DNA of 64,000 nt from Gracilariopsis chorda (taxonomy: Eukaryota; Rhodophyta; Florideophyceae; Gracilariales; Gracilariaceae), in contig NBIV01000024.1 of the NCBI GenBank assembly GCA_003194525.1, positions 310,001 to 374,000 on the forward strand, given 5' to 3'. Positions 9,707 through 20,520 of the stretch are shown in pieces. The notes under the pieces were generated by a model. It saw only the letters and a program-made list of their open reading frames with translations. It made no database searches and had not been told where the DNA came from. Positions within the stretch are counted from its first letter, which is position 1; every line of letters starts with the position of its first letter. The position numbers and the translations under genes were made by a program.

Positions 9707-11618
9707 TGGGGATCTGTTCGCCATGATGGTGAACAATCTTGGCCCGCCTTTGTCGAACAGAACAAGCGCTGAGCTCCGGCGAAAAAGGAACCAATTGTAC
9801 TGAATGAACATAACCAGAAATGTGGTGCCCGTAACTTTGACGGGAAAAGGGCAGCTTAGCCCCGTCCACTTTGGATGAGATTGTTTCGTAACCACGCGAG
9901 TTTTTCTTCTGCAAACGGAATAATCTTGTTGTTCCTGAGGAATATGTAAGAGATTCGAAGGAGATTATATGAAACTGGTGAGTGTACGCCTTCAAGCATG
10001 GGGTCGTTCGGATGACGCCTGCTTGTTCGTCTTCAGCGCATATTCGCACGGACATATATGAAAAATGGAAAAGATGTAAAGTTATATAAGCTATCTGTTG
10101 TTATTGTGTTGTGTTTGGGCGGACTAAACCGAATTCTGACTTCGACCTATCAACTCTCTAAGAAGCTAGTCTCTGCCGCGAAGGCCAAGTTATCGAGGCA
10201 GACCCAGTCGCGGATCCATTCTTCTTCCTCCTGATTCGCACCAGCAGGAAGGTCGGCACACCACGACGAGTGGATTAATTCATTGTGCCCAAAGCGGGCC
10301 ACTGGCGGTTCCCGGGTGACCCTTCAGCGCAGTACTGGTGCGGCAAAAAGCGACTTGGCACCGCAGCTCTGGAAATGAGCTACAACAGCTTCAACTTCAA
10401 CCCATTCCGCCTGGACGAGTTTAATGACATCCCAGGTGATGACATATCTTCACTCGAGATTGCAGCAACCTATTTCGCTTTGCTTCCTGAAGAGCTTTGA
10501 ACGTGTAGAAGGCTAATCATCTACTGAACGGCTGAACGTGTTTGTGCTCGCTCAATCTTTGAGAATTGGCAACAGGGATCCTTACATCCCTCGTACCTCT
10601 GCTTAAACTGGGATGTTTGAGGCATGCTCTTTGTCATGGGACCCCCGTATTCTATCGATTGGCCTATGTTGCTTGCTTGCTTGCTCAGTGACGATGCGTG
10701 GCTCATTCTGCCAGGTTTCAAGTTGCTCAACGCCATAGAGAAATGAAATCATGTCGCTATCCAGTGCGCTTTTGGTATCCCTCGTGAACTCGTGCAGAAA
10801 CGCGAGCTGTCAATAAACCATGAGATGCGTGTGTGTGTCTTTACGGGCACGTGCCTCTAATTCCGAGGCAGCGGTATTAACTGTCTAGAAGTAGAAGGCT
10901 AATCATCTATTCGACGGCTAAGATTCCCCTAATAGACCCAATTGCATCTCCATTTGGCTTCCTCATCCGGCGTAACGTCACAGTCCATGAGATGCATTCG
11001 GAGGTGATTGCAGTGTTGGTGAGTCGAACACGTCTACATACCAAACTGCGCACAGTATGGCATTACAAACGCGTTTACCCTTCGTATATCGCTACGCAGC
11101 GTCAGGCGTTTGGCTTCGGACAAACTTGCATGGTCTTATTTTGTTGAGCTTACGTGAGTTAAAGAATTCCGTTTTAACCTTTGACCTAATGCACGATGTA
11201 ATTCGCACAGTTGTGATACAAAGAAGCTCTACGATGTGCAAACCTCGGCGGAAGTGGTAATGTATGAGGACATGATGCAAAACCCACGTCGCCGGACGCA
11301 ACACAGTAGCGGTGCTAAAGGTTAGCAACTATCGCTAACCCTCAACCTGAATTTTGTGTAGAGCTGTCAAGAGGAGCTCTTGAAAGAAAAGGTGAGGTGC
11401 TGCGCTGTCCTTCCAACTGGCTGGCGGTTTGCCCTTTGCACACCAGCCGAACACATGTCGTTATACAGCTTCTCTAAGAGGCACAACTCTAAAAAAAGGC
11501 TTACTGCGGCAGGGACATCCAAACCTAGCTAGAAGGCGCGTGTAGCGAGCACGCAACGTCCCGTCGCATCACAACTCCCCGTCATCAAATTTGCGCATAA
11601 GTCGTTTCGTGGAGCGAA
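9707..11618. other. Intergenic sequence with a short direct repeat
   Basis: No gene is convincing. A 71-codon frame at 10285-10500 (plus) opens with GTG rather than ATG and has no motif; it could be a gene fragment. A 31-base word starting GTAGAAGGCTAATCATCTA occurs twice, at 10504-10535 and 10891-10921, in the same orientation and about 387 bp apart. A second short word (CCATGAGATGC) also occurs twice, at about 10820 and 10985. Confidence 0.4.
10504..10921 (+). repeat. Pair of 31-bp direct repeats
   Basis: Copies at 10504-10535 and 10891-10921 begin GTAGAAGGCTAATCATCTA and end CGGCTRA, with a few differences between. The sequence between them is unique and non-coding. This could mark an old short insertion, but there are no terminal inverted repeats to support that. 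Confidence 0.5.
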
Positions 11619-13988
11619 TTACGCAACAGCCTGACTCTCCTTCGACCGCAAGTCGTCGCTACTGAACATACGAGCCATTCTCAACCCAGTGCTGAGCACC
11701 GAACTCGTTCGCTTGCGATGAAGTCTCTTTCTGCTTCGTATCCCACTTCGCAGCGACTGCGTTCGCGTAGCTTTTGGGTCCGATCGCGCGCGCATCAATT
11801 TGTCTTCATCGCCCACAGCCAGACTAAGTCCAATCCTCTTTCCTTCCACACTCTTACAAAACTCCGTGATAGTAGGTTCAGCCCTTCCCATACCAAACAC
11901 CAAATTCGAACTACAGTCAATGTCGAACGCGAGAACCCCCGTCGCGTATCGCTCTAGGGAGCTCCACATACAAGCGGTTCCTAGAACTTCTAAGAACGCT
12001 CTTCTACTTGCTGTGCCTCCCTGTTCGGATTCCTTCGGCCCAACCCCGAAACTATTCTCAAATGCCAGTAAATCGACGTCAGAAATACAGGGCGATTCCT
12101 GCAGCAACGAATGAGCAAGTAGAATCGCTGCGCAGTCCCGACGCGGTAGTGGAAAATCTACTAGACGGGTGTGGATGCTGGCGTCAGGATGGACCTGATA
12201 CCGGTCCATTGCACTCCTCACACGACTAACATCCGAGGCGGCCACCAGTTCAGCTGCGCAGGAACCGTATTTACATGCCAAGTAAGCAGCATGCGCTGAC
12301 ATGATACTCAAAGCATCATACGGTCTTTGACTGTACACAGATGTGATGGAACGGCCGTTGTGCACACCCTGCCGTTCAAAACTCTTGGTATGGTCCCTGT
12401 CAATTCGTCGCCGTTCCTTTCCAGACGAAAGCACATAACAGATGATGAATTTGAGCCGTCGAGGAATGTCTCTCTCCCCAAACAACAGCTCCGTGCATCC
12501 GTAGAGAAAAGCGCGCCTCATAGATTCACCGGCCATGGCCAGCGTTGAAAAGTAAAACGGCTCAAATCCGAAGATATGCGCTATGAAATCGTTGGCATCA
12601 AACAACTGGCCAGGAGGTGGCAAATGTGCATTGCTCATCCAATTTTCCGTAACACGATTCACATCAGCGATTATTTTGGGAGCCAGAATGGAGCAGGAGA
12701 GAAAGTGCGACACTTTGCGAATGGCCTTTGGTCGGGTCTTACCGTTAGATGGGGATCGCGTGTGTCGATGATAGTTGTTGTGAAGGCTGAAGCGATCCCT
12801 CTTGGGCCTGTACTTGGAGCCGAAAGTAGAATGGGTGGTGGCGGTTCCGAAATGATCGATTTCATCATCGGTAAAGCCGACGTTGACTGGGGCGCCGCTT
12901 GATTTCCAGGGGAGTCCCTGCAGATTGTTGGACGCGTACTGAATGGCAGCGTGCGTGAGCTCAAGATCAAGCGTGCTGGTAAGACAAGACAGAAATGCTC
13001 CATATGCACAAGTGGCAGCTACGTATCGGTCCAACATGGTGTTTTCACTCGGCTGAACGTCGATAATACTCCTGCTTACAGTCTCCGATACGGCGTAGTC
13101 ATCTGAGAGCATCTGCTGCGCAAAGTCCAGAGCGATGAGTTGAGATGGGGAGAGGTGCGAACCTTCTAAGAGCATAGAGGGCATGATTCCCTCGGCGGGG
13201 GGAGTGGAACGATGGATACTCTTGAGCTGGGCGGCATAGGTCATTACGTATACGTTGCGATACGAGTTGCCAGCGAGATACATGACGGCGGTGCGAAGAA
13301 GAGAGGAGACGGGAAAGTTATTCGTGTCTATTTGGGCAGGGTAGAGTAAGGTGGCGGCCATGACGGCATTGACGCGGGCTAGAGGCTTGTACGCGAATAG
13401 GTATCGGTTGAGCTCAAAGTGGTGCAACGTGGTTCGACGGAGCAGGGTGGCATGAGGCTTGAAAGAGGTGTCGGCGGCGTCGGGTACGCAGGCGATGGGG
13501 AGGGTGATGGGTCGCAGGAACTGAGTGATGGAAGCGCAGTTCGGGTGAAGCATGTGGGACGAAGGGGGCGGGAGCAAGGCACGGACAAAATGGGCGCGAG
13601 TGGAGGTATCGGTAACGAGGCGGCGCGGGGTGGAGGGATGGGTGGGGCTGTTGGGGTCAAGAGAGTGGGGGTGGTTGATGGTTTTGGACGAGGTGACGAG
13701 CGTAGTGGTCGTGGCGGAGGTGGCAGTTGTAGTGACGGAGGTTGTGGAGTGGGCGGCGGGATGAGTGGGTTGGGGTTGATCGTGCATGCTGGAAATGCGG
13801 GAGCGAATGCGGAGCCATGGGTTGAGCGAATGGTGCGGGGCGAAATGGGGCGAATGGGAGGAGTCGGATGAGGACGGGAGCATGGGGGGGGATCTGGCGC
13901 GACGGCGTTGTCGGAACGACAAGTCGGGGGAGGGGAAGGCGGGTTGATGGAACACGTGCTCGGTCGAGCCCAACGACGACGACTGCAT
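11619..13988 (-). CDS. Gene X1: uncharacterised protein, possible two-lobed AhpD-like fold
   Basis: From the ATG at 13986-13988 this gives 789 residues in one exon; the frame stays open a little further upstream but without another ATG. The first 130 residues are low-complexity Ser/Thr/Pro-rich. Two helical blocks follow. The first, about 228-345, includes LLRTAVMYLAGNSYRNVY, HLSPSQLIALDFAQQML and LDRYVAATCAYGAFLSCL. The second, about 510-690, includes PYDALSIMSAHAAYLACKYG and FPLPRRDCAAILLAHSL. Each block has the helix order of the AhpD/carboxymuconolactone decarboxylase fold, but the CxxC...H redox motif of AhpD is missing. A double AhpD-like protein recalls sestrins; this is an inference. 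The C-terminus is basic. It is a clear paralogue of X2 (55274-57721), and its neighbour GT1 is a paralogue of X2's neighbour GT2. Confidence 0.75.
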   Translation of the reverse strand: MQSSSLGSTEHVFHQPAFPSPDLSFRQRRRARSPPMLPSSSDSSHSPHFAPHHSLNPWLRIRSRISSMHDQPQPTHPAAHSTTSVTTTATSATTTTLVTSSKTINHPHSLDPNSPTHPSTPRRLVTDTSTRAHFVRALLPPPSSHMLHPNCASITQFLRPITLPIACVPDAADTSFKPHATLLRRTTLHHFELNRYLFAYKPLARVNAVMAATLLYPAQIDTNNFPVSSLLRTAVMYLAGNSYRNVYVMTYAAQLKSIHRSTPPAEGIMPSMLLEGSHLSPSQLIALDFAQQMLSDDYAVSETVSRSIIDVQPSENTMLDRYVAATCAYGAFLSCLTSTLDLELTHAAIQYASNNLQGLPWKSSGAPVNVGFTDDEIDHFGTATTHSTFGSKYRPKRDRFSLHNNYHRHTRSPSNGKTRPKAIRKVSHFLSCSILAPKIIADVNRVTENWMSNAHLPPPGQLFDANDFIAHIFGFEPFYFSTLAMAGESMRRAFLYGCTELLFGERDIPRRLKFIICYVLSSGKERRRIDRDHTKSFERQGVHNGRSITSVYSQRPYDALSIMSAHAAYLACKYGSCAAELVAASDVSRVRSAMDRYQVHPDASIHTRLVDFPLPRRDCAAILLAHSLLQESPCISDVDLLAFENSFGVGPKESEQGGTASRRAFLEVLGTACMWSSLERYATGVLAFDIDCSSNLVFGMGRAEPTITEFCKSVEGKRIGLSLAVGDEDKLMRARSDPKATRTQSLRSGIRSRKRLHRKRTSSVLSTGLRMARMFSSDDLRSKESQAVA

Positions 13989-14009
13989 TGGATAACGAGG
14001 GCTGGACAA

Positions 14010-14620
14010 GACGCCGAAGAAGGCTGCGGGGGGGGGGGGGGGTGGGGGCTGGCGAGTGAGGGGGAAGGAGAGTAGGGTAGCAAGAGGGAGAAAGGGACGG
14101 GGAGGTGGTGTCGAGGCTTGTATGACGAGAGGGGTAAGGAGGGGGGTGGGGGGGGGGGGGGGGAGGTTGAAGACTTGAGACGCAAGCAGACGCGGCGGGT
14201 GGCGCCACCTTGCGGCGCGCTGGGAGGCTCGCGTGAAACGGGCGCGCTATGCTGGCAACAGCGAGCGCAGCGGCTCAAACGCCAAACCGAAGACGCTCAC
14301 GCGACGTGGCGCGCTCAATTCAGGCGCGACCAATGGCGCACTGCGCCGCCCCACGCATGCCACGCCTCGCCCCGTTACACGGCACCACGCGCATTGAACG
14401 TCCCCCCCCCCATCACACTGTCAGTGTTGGTTCACGTTCGTTCCATTTCACACCTCACCCCCCCCCCCCCTTCGTCCTACAGCATCGTGTACAAAGGTAC
14501 ATACCAACGTACAGTATCTCACATATCCATTTACCCCGTCATAAGCTATGTAAAATCCACTCGCATCTCATCCTGCACCTCCGCACAGCCAAGAAACAAC
14601 AACCACCTCTTCCAAAACCC
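14010..14620. promoter_or_regulatory. X1 upstream region with poly-G and poly-C tracts
   Basis: Between the X1 start and the GT1 stop are four homopolymer tracts on the plus strand: G15 at 14028-14042, G16 at 14148-14163, C10 at 14402-14411 and C13 at 14458-14470. The first lies about 40 bp upstream of the X1 ATG. X2 also has a G14 tract upstream (57840-57853). The tracts could form quadruplexes or be nucleosome-free promoter DNA, and they are also places where sequencing can slip, which would affect the true X1 start. Confidence 0.5.
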
Positions 14621-17359
14621 TCACACCTCAATCTCTATCCCGTCCCGCGCCATCCAATCAATTATCGCGCAGTTGTACCCTTGGTGATCCTTCATGCGGT
14701 CGCAGTGGTGATCCTTCTTCACCACGTCCGCGCACGCCCAGTTGTTACTGAAGTCGTCAACATACTGCGGAACCTGGTACTTGATGATCGACAGAATGTT
14801 CTCCTCCGTCCCCATCAACCCTTCCCTCAGCGTTGCAGTCAGCGCAACGTCATACATCGCCGTCGCGTACTCCAGAACAAACGCAGACCCCCCAAAAATC
14901 CCGCCCCGACCTATCTTCAACAGCACACGCTCATCTAGCGCCTTCTGGTTGCAGTACTTATTGAATGCACGGTACTCGAACCCGTGCACCTCCGAACTCG
15001 GTCTGTAGTCAAATGTAGTTAGCAGTAATTTGTCATTCATGTGAGCCTTCAGTATGTGGTCGTTCTTGTCGTGCATTATCTTCGTCCGCCGGCAGTTGTG
15101 CTTGGCGTCAAAGAACACAAAGTGAGTCGTGTTCCAAAAATTCCGACGTGCCGCATCTCGCATCATGTACATCTTTGACATAACCAGCGGGTTGTAGTCC
15201 TTGAGCTTAGCCTGTGGTGAGTTCTCCAGCCACGATGCTCTACCAAGCCATTCCTTTGACGTTCGAATCTCCTGGATTTTCTCGTAGTTATCAACACCAA
15301 CCCATTTCGTCCTCAGCTCCTCTGCACTCGTGTACACAAATTCCGTTGTTGCTTTCGCCTCCTCACTCATGTTCTTCCTCAATTCCTCAGCAATGTTCTC
15401 CGACGTATACACTACTTTCGGGTACTTGTGCTTCAGCCACTCATCCATGGCATCTAAGTACATCTTGAAATCTCGTCTGAACTGGTATGTATCGTTGGCC
15501 AATGCATGTCGCCCAACGTCCATCAGACACGTCACAAGAGTAATATTCATTTCATGCGGAAGCGCGGGAGGCGCTATCATCATGGCCTTTTCAACAATGT
15601 GGTGAAACTTCGTGATGTGCCCTCTCCAGTTCACTGCTTTCTTTGCCTTCTGCGAATCCGCACCACCATTGCTATTCCACTCCTCTTCCGTAAGCACACG
15701 ATGCGTGCTCAAGTATTCCTGGTAGTAATCATCGATCATCTTGCGCTGCGTGTCAACAGTACCAGTAAACATCTCCTCAAAGTGGAATTTTCGCACAAAT
15801 TCCACGGGATATCGTTCCATCATTGACAAAGGCCGGGGCTCTTCCGGATCAAAATGAACGCCGCCCAGCTTTTTGAACCTGGTTTCGTTCGTCAAGTACT
15901 CAGTGCGGCTTTCTTCCAGGTCCGTCTCCAGACGATAATGGGCATACCAAAAAGTATTGAAGTGCTTGTGCTCACTTTCATAATGGCTGAAAAGTCCAGT
16001 CCCCACCGCAACCGTGAAGTTTTTGTCCGACCATGCGTAAGGCCTCCAGTTCGTATAGTATTCAAAATCAAGAAATGGGGAGCTCTTGCCATGTTTGTCA
16101 AACTCAATCTTGTACTGCTTGAGGTACTCGTTACCAATCTCGTCCAGGAACCATTGCCTTTTGAACAGTCCAGGATTGTTGTTCCATTGGCAGTAGTTTG
16201 ATGGTGTGCAATACACGTCCTCCTCTTCCACGCTGTGCTCCGCACCGCCACATCGATACATGATACCCTGTCCGGGATACGTGTTCGGAGGATCCTCTTG
16301 CCAGTGATGCACAAAGCAGAGCAGGTTGGGCTGTTGGCGTATGATCGACCGCTCCCTTCCTTCATGCATAATCAGAGCATGAAGAGGTACGCCCGGATTA
16401 TGTCGATGACGGTGTCGCACGAGGTGCGCTGCTCCGGAACCCACGAGAACTTTGGAATCGATTAGGCGCGATCGCATCACCTCGTCAGGCTCAATAAGTT
16501 TCCAGTCCTTCTCCAGGAGAAGCACGTATTCACTGGAAGCAAGCTCAACCATCTTCGTAATTGCGTGTCCCAGTGGCAAGTTCTCCGGTGAGACGTGTAT
16601 ACGACGCTTTGATTCTGGAATGGATTCGAACTGCTTGACACCGCTTACGAAATCATCTTTGTTAGGCACTCCGTTAAGAAAGAAGACGATTTCTTGCACG
16701 TAGCCGATCAGCCCGTTTTCGATCCATGACGCCAATGAGCTTGTCATAGATTCGTATTCATTGTGGAACAAAACGACGATGGAAAGCGAAGCGTTGTCAT
16801 ATTTTGCACGTTCGGAACTTAAGCCCGTGAGATCTGCAAGCACTGGTTGAATTACTGCGGACTGCACTTTGTCCAGATGAGGTGGGGCCTGTAAATCAGT
16901 TGATTCTTTTTCCTGCTTTGGTTGATTCGGAGGAACAGGACCAGTATCAGCAGACAGGTTGAGAGGAGTTTGCGGACTATCAGCCTTCTCGGGCAAATGT
17001 TCTTCGACGGCTTGCACTGGTTCAATATGCACAGGGGGCAAATATGCCTTCTGTTCGCGTTCAGTTTGAGGTGGGCCAGCATCTTTAAGCGGAGAGACGG
17101 AGAACGGGGCTACCAGTCCCAGGAAAACAAAGAGAACAAGGGCCAAAGCAAACGTTAGCACTACTAGTGAAAGCACAGCGCGTATGCGCTTCGAGCGTCG
17201 ATATTGAAAAAGAGGTCTGAACAGGGCGCGAAGCGGACCGCCTCGGTTGGTGGCGAAGCGCTTTTCTGCGAAGGGGTTGTACTGCTGTTGAGCGGCCGGC
17301 CGCGAAAAGCGCGGCTGCGCCTGGCCCGGAATGGCGGAAGTAAACACGGGCGCACTCAT
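14621..17359 (-). CDS. GT1: type II membrane glycosyltransferase-like protein (GT2-like plus HtrL/YibB-like domains)
   Basis: This single-exon gene encodes 912 residues from an ATG at 17357-17359. One transmembrane helix (about 61-86) after a short basic tail, then a Pro/Glu-rich stem to about 190, is the classic Golgi type II layout. Residues 191-460 look like a GT-A fold of the family 2 kind: LSIVVLFHNEYESM, then EIVFFLNG, then LLLEKDW in the place of the metal-binding motif. Residues 605-870 resemble the bacterial HtrL/YibB (WlaTC) family: NITLVTCLMDVGR, PKVVYTS, HFVFFDAKHNC, and GRGGIFGGSAFVLEY followed by MGTEENILS. It probably adds sugars to glycoproteins or wall polysaccharides in the Golgi; donor and acceptor are unknown. 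The whole length is paralogous to GT2 at 52151-54544. Both domain names come from reading motifs by eye. Confidence 0.8.
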   Translation of the reverse strand: MSAPVFTSAIPGQAQPRFSRPAAQQQYNPFAEKRFATNRGGPLRALFRPLFQYRRSKRIRAVLSLVVLTFALALVLFVFLGLVAPFSVSPLKDAGPPQTEREQKAYLPPVHIEPVQAVEEHLPEKADSPQTPLNLSADTGPVPPNQPKQEKESTDLQAPPHLDKVQSAVIQPVLADLTGLSSERAKYDNASLSIVVLFHNEYESMTSSLASWIENGLIGYVQEIVFFLNGVPNKDDFVSGVKQFESIPESKRRIHVSPENLPLGHAITKMVELASSEYVLLLEKDWKLIEPDEVMRSRLIDSKVLVGSGAAHLVRHRHRHNPGVPLHALIMHEGRERSIIRQQPNLLCFVHHWQEDPPNTYPGQGIMYRCGGAEHSVEEEDVYCTPSNYCQWNNNPGLFKRQWFLDEIGNEYLKQYKIEFDKHGKSSPFLDFEYYTNWRPYAWSDKNFTVAVGTGLFSHYESEHKHFNTFWYAHYRLETDLEESRTEYLTNETRFKKLGGVHFDPEEPRPLSMMERYPVEFVRKFHFEEMFTGTVDTQRKMIDDYYQEYLSTHRVLTEEEWNSNGGADSQKAKKAVNWRGHITKFHHIVEKAMMIAPPALPHEMNITLVTCLMDVGRHALANDTYQFRRDFKMYLDAMDEWLKHKYPKVVYTSENIAEELRKNMSEEAKATTEFVYTSAEELRTKWVGVDNYEKIQEIRTSKEWLGRASWLENSPQAKLKDYNPLVMSKMYMMRDAARRNFWNTTHFVFFDAKHNCRRTKIMHDKNDHILKAHMNDKLLLTTFDYRPSSEVHGFEYRAFNKYCNQKALDERVLLKIGRGGIFGGSAFVLEYATAMYDVALTATLREGLMGTEENILSIIKYQVPQYVDDFSNNWACADVVKKDHHCDRMKDHQGYNCAIIDWMARDGIEIEV

Positions 17360-19274
17360 CAGGAAACGAGTCGCTGGGTGAGTGGATGAGGGAGAGGGTT
17401 GGTGCTGCGGTCGTTGGAAGACGACGGCTCAGCTCAGGAATGAGTTTGCGCAGTGATGGCGCTGCTGAGGATAGAGCTTTCGATTGAGCTATGCACTACG
17501 GTTAGGCCAGTGTACGCGCATGGCTCGGTGAGTAAGCTTCCTGTTGCTGCGGTTTCTTGCTCCAACTTCAGTCCGACAGTGGAGCACTGAGCATGCGTTT
17601 CTGTGCAAAGGGGTGGTGTTTCAAGTGGGCACCAGGCGTTTTCCTTGAACGTTGTACACGTCGCACGGAGAATCTCCACCGAGGCAGACGACCGGGGGCA
17701 CTACACGTAGTATACGCTCCAGAGAAAATGGAGGAATTACGCAGTACGAAATTTGTATCTTTTTCGTGGTACCTTCTCACGAAACTGAGATACGATTTTC
17801 GTATTGTTTTGAGTTTACGCAACACGAAATTCGTATCCTGGACAGAATGAACATGTTTCCATGGGTTGTCCGTGGCTATCCGAATGCCACCTACAATATT
17901 CCCTCTTCGTCACCGCTCGGCAGGAACGTTCTTTCCGTTCCAACGTCGGTTTCATGAAAATCACAGACCGCACTCTCTTTCAATGTCAGAGAAAAACGCT
18001 TTTGTGGCAAAAAAGCCTCACCCTTACACTTTTTTTCGACCTTGAAGATGCGTTTATAATTCATGCCGCAGTACAGAGAAAAAAAACCTGAAACCAAAAC
18101 GTTATTGCAGCTAACTCGAAAATTAAAAGCTGATACTTTCAACTTCAACATCTTTTCAGATAAGGGATTTCTAGCCAAATTTCGTTTCACAAAGACAAAT
18201 CTCTGCTACATTGCTTATTTGCTGCCTTGGTCGATTAAACCACGAAAAAATTGTTACACCTGTTAACCGGTAGCTGCAATATGCATTCTATGCCACAAAC
18301 TGGCTTCTACAACTTGATGCACAGATCCTGAGATGTTTTTCGGAATGCATTCTCCCAAGATAAGCAAGATATTCTGGGAGACATGCGAGGTATTCAAAAA
18401 GCGTTTTGAATACGTTCTCAAAATTCGTTCGTCAATGATGCAACAGCGAGCTTTTCGGTACGCAAAAGGAATCGCCAGTATCGTCGCCCCTTTCCATCAT
18501 TGTTTTGGCTTCCTTGAACGCACTAAGAAACGAATCTAAACACCATTTGGGAATCCTTCGTTACTACTTTCCCGTTTTTCAGGTCACAAACACATGCAAT
18601 GCTTGGTTTTTTGACTATATCTACTCCAGATGGGTTGATGTTTGCCCATTATGGCAATCAAACGGTATTCATCATGCTTTAGCATTGCTAAGAGACACTG
18701 GATCAAAGGCAGTGTTACAATTTCTTTATTGGCTAATCAGAATCAATTTTTTGTTTACGGCGACGCTGCCTTTTTGTTACAGGCTTGCATTCAATGCCCA
18801 TTTGAAACACAGGGTGCAACAGATCTGTAGAGGATGGTAAATCCGTGATATAAACTCTCTCAGAGTGTGCTTTGAGTATAACTACGAGAACTTGAAGCAA
18901 TATTGGACAAGTAATGACTTCGCTCGTAATTTAAAAGTGCGAAAGATTCCATTTGGCTTACTTTAAAGAGCCTCTGCAATCCTTCTGAACTTTTGCGCTT
19001 GCCTATACAAATCTGGTCAGACAGTACAGTCTTTCCAAGTCGCTCCCTCGTCGTTGTGAGAATACTAGAGCTTTACTGGATGCCACGATCCGCAAAATTT
19101 TGCGGTTGTGCGCCCACTGGTCTTGACATGTGCAATATGTTTTGGAAGGAGAACCTCTTGTGTAAAGAATTATGCTAAGGCTTTTGATATATTTACGACG
19201 AGAAAGTCGGCAATATGCACGTCGCACGGCATCTCAGTCCGAGCGCGACAATATCCCCTTTAATGGTCCAATGA
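17360..19274. other. Intergenic sequence upstream of GT1
   Basis: No gene is supported. Near 17747-17840 a word like ACGAAATTYGTATC occurs twice directly (about 17747 and 17824) and once inverted (about 17791). At 18390-18413 there is a perfect 10-bp hairpin (GTATTCAAAA / TTTTGAATAC, 4-base loop). The rest is AT-rich and featureless to me. The GT1 promoter should be within the first few hundred bases. Confidence 0.4.
18390..18413. repeat. Perfect short inverted repeat
   Basis: GTATTCAAAA is followed after AGCG by its exact reverse complement TTTTGAATAC. There is no gene end next to it and no T-run, so I give no function. Confidence 0.6.
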
Positions 19275-20108
19275 TTAATGCAGCCCGAAGTTTGGAATAT
19301 TTATCATGAGATAGCATTGCTTCTGTCGTCTGAAATACGGTGCCGACAAAACTTGCTGTCTCAGTATTGGCTTCATCCCGTTTCTGCGAGCTTTTGACAC
19401 AGACATACAGCTTAGTTTCCACGGTCTCGTAAACTGGCTCTGACAAAGCCACATATATGCTTGCTTCTTGATAAAGCAACTATCACTAAGCTGAATCATC
19501 GCATCCGAGAACCGTTTCAAGGTCGTTTCAAATGCCGTGTGGTCTTCATTTTGTAGACTTTTAAGTATATTCTCCACAGCAACAAGTTGATCCAAGTCTG
19601 CTCTCACTCTTGGCAAATCACCTTCAGCCTTTTCCTTCTCAGCTGTTGTGTTCTGCAGTATGAAATCTTCTTGCTGGTTTTCACGCTTTGCAGCAGATAA
19701 CTCTGGTATCGCCGTATCCCGAAGACGATTCAGATCATACAATAATTTTGGAGATACAACTTTCACTGTGCGTCGCGCCTGGTTTAGTTTTTCCCCGACT
19801 TACTTCCAAAATTTGACAGAAATAGGTTTGGACCTTCGATCTTTCGTGGACGCAGACATTTCAGCATTGGTAATGTCATTTTCGGCACTTGTCGCTTTCT
19901 GTTCAAATTTATTACGCTTCTCCGCACCCTCTATCTGAGCTTCAAGATCCTCAAGTCTCTTCCATGTGTCGCCTAAGTTCTGATTTTCTGTTTTGGTTTT
20001 ATCTGCTCCAAGTCCCACTTTTCCTCTTCTGATCACTCGTAGTTTATGGCAGAACCTAGGAGGTTGATGCATTCTTTTTTTTTTTCGAACGGGTAGTCTC
20101 AATTCCAT
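19275..20108 (-). pseudogene. Coiled-coil protein remnant with one in-frame stop
   Basis: From an ATG at 20106-20108 the frame reads 102 codons to a TAA at 19800-19802, then goes on in the same frame for about 175 more codons. Both sides are rich in Glu, Lys, Gln and Leu with heptad-like spacing (RLEDLEAQIEGAEKRNKFEQ before the stop; NRLRDTAIPELSAAKREN and EKAEGDLPRVRADLDQLVAV after it), so they look like one coiled coil. The stop overlaps a GTAAGT word, but no suitable acceptor would keep the frame, so a nonsense change is simpler than an intron. The family is not recognised. Confidence 0.45.
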
Positions 20109-20520
20109 TGCTACCCCAGGGAGTCTGCTAAGGGCCCCAGCAGCCTATATTAATTCCCTCTGCCCCGTATCCACAAACTACGAATCGGTAGCCGTGCTAG
20201 ACTCACTGACATACATACGATACGAGGAAAGTCTTAGGTCCCTTAGGCGCCTTCAACGGCTGAAGCATTTCGTTTCTGACAATTATCGCCTTCTTCGCTG
20301 CACCTGTTCATTCAAACTCACGAGGTCACCTGGTAAGAGGCACATCACGTGACGGGGCTGCGCAGGTATCACGTCTACCGCCAAAGAAACGAATAACGAC
20401 GTCATTTCCACTCAGTCGATGGCATTAATCCCATATGACGCGTATCCATATCACAGATATAAACTTTACTTGTACAGAGTAAATTATTTCAGATCTATTG
20501 ACACAGGGTTTGTTCAAGGC

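Noticed and set aside
10285-10500. 71-codon plus-strand frame as a gene
   Set aside because: It opens with GTG, has a stop just upstream, no motif and no neighbouring exon I can join.
13379-14278. Long Pro/Ser-rich frames overlapping the X1 start on both strands
   Set aside because: They are shadows of X1 and of the poly-G/C tracts; composition is driven by low complexity.
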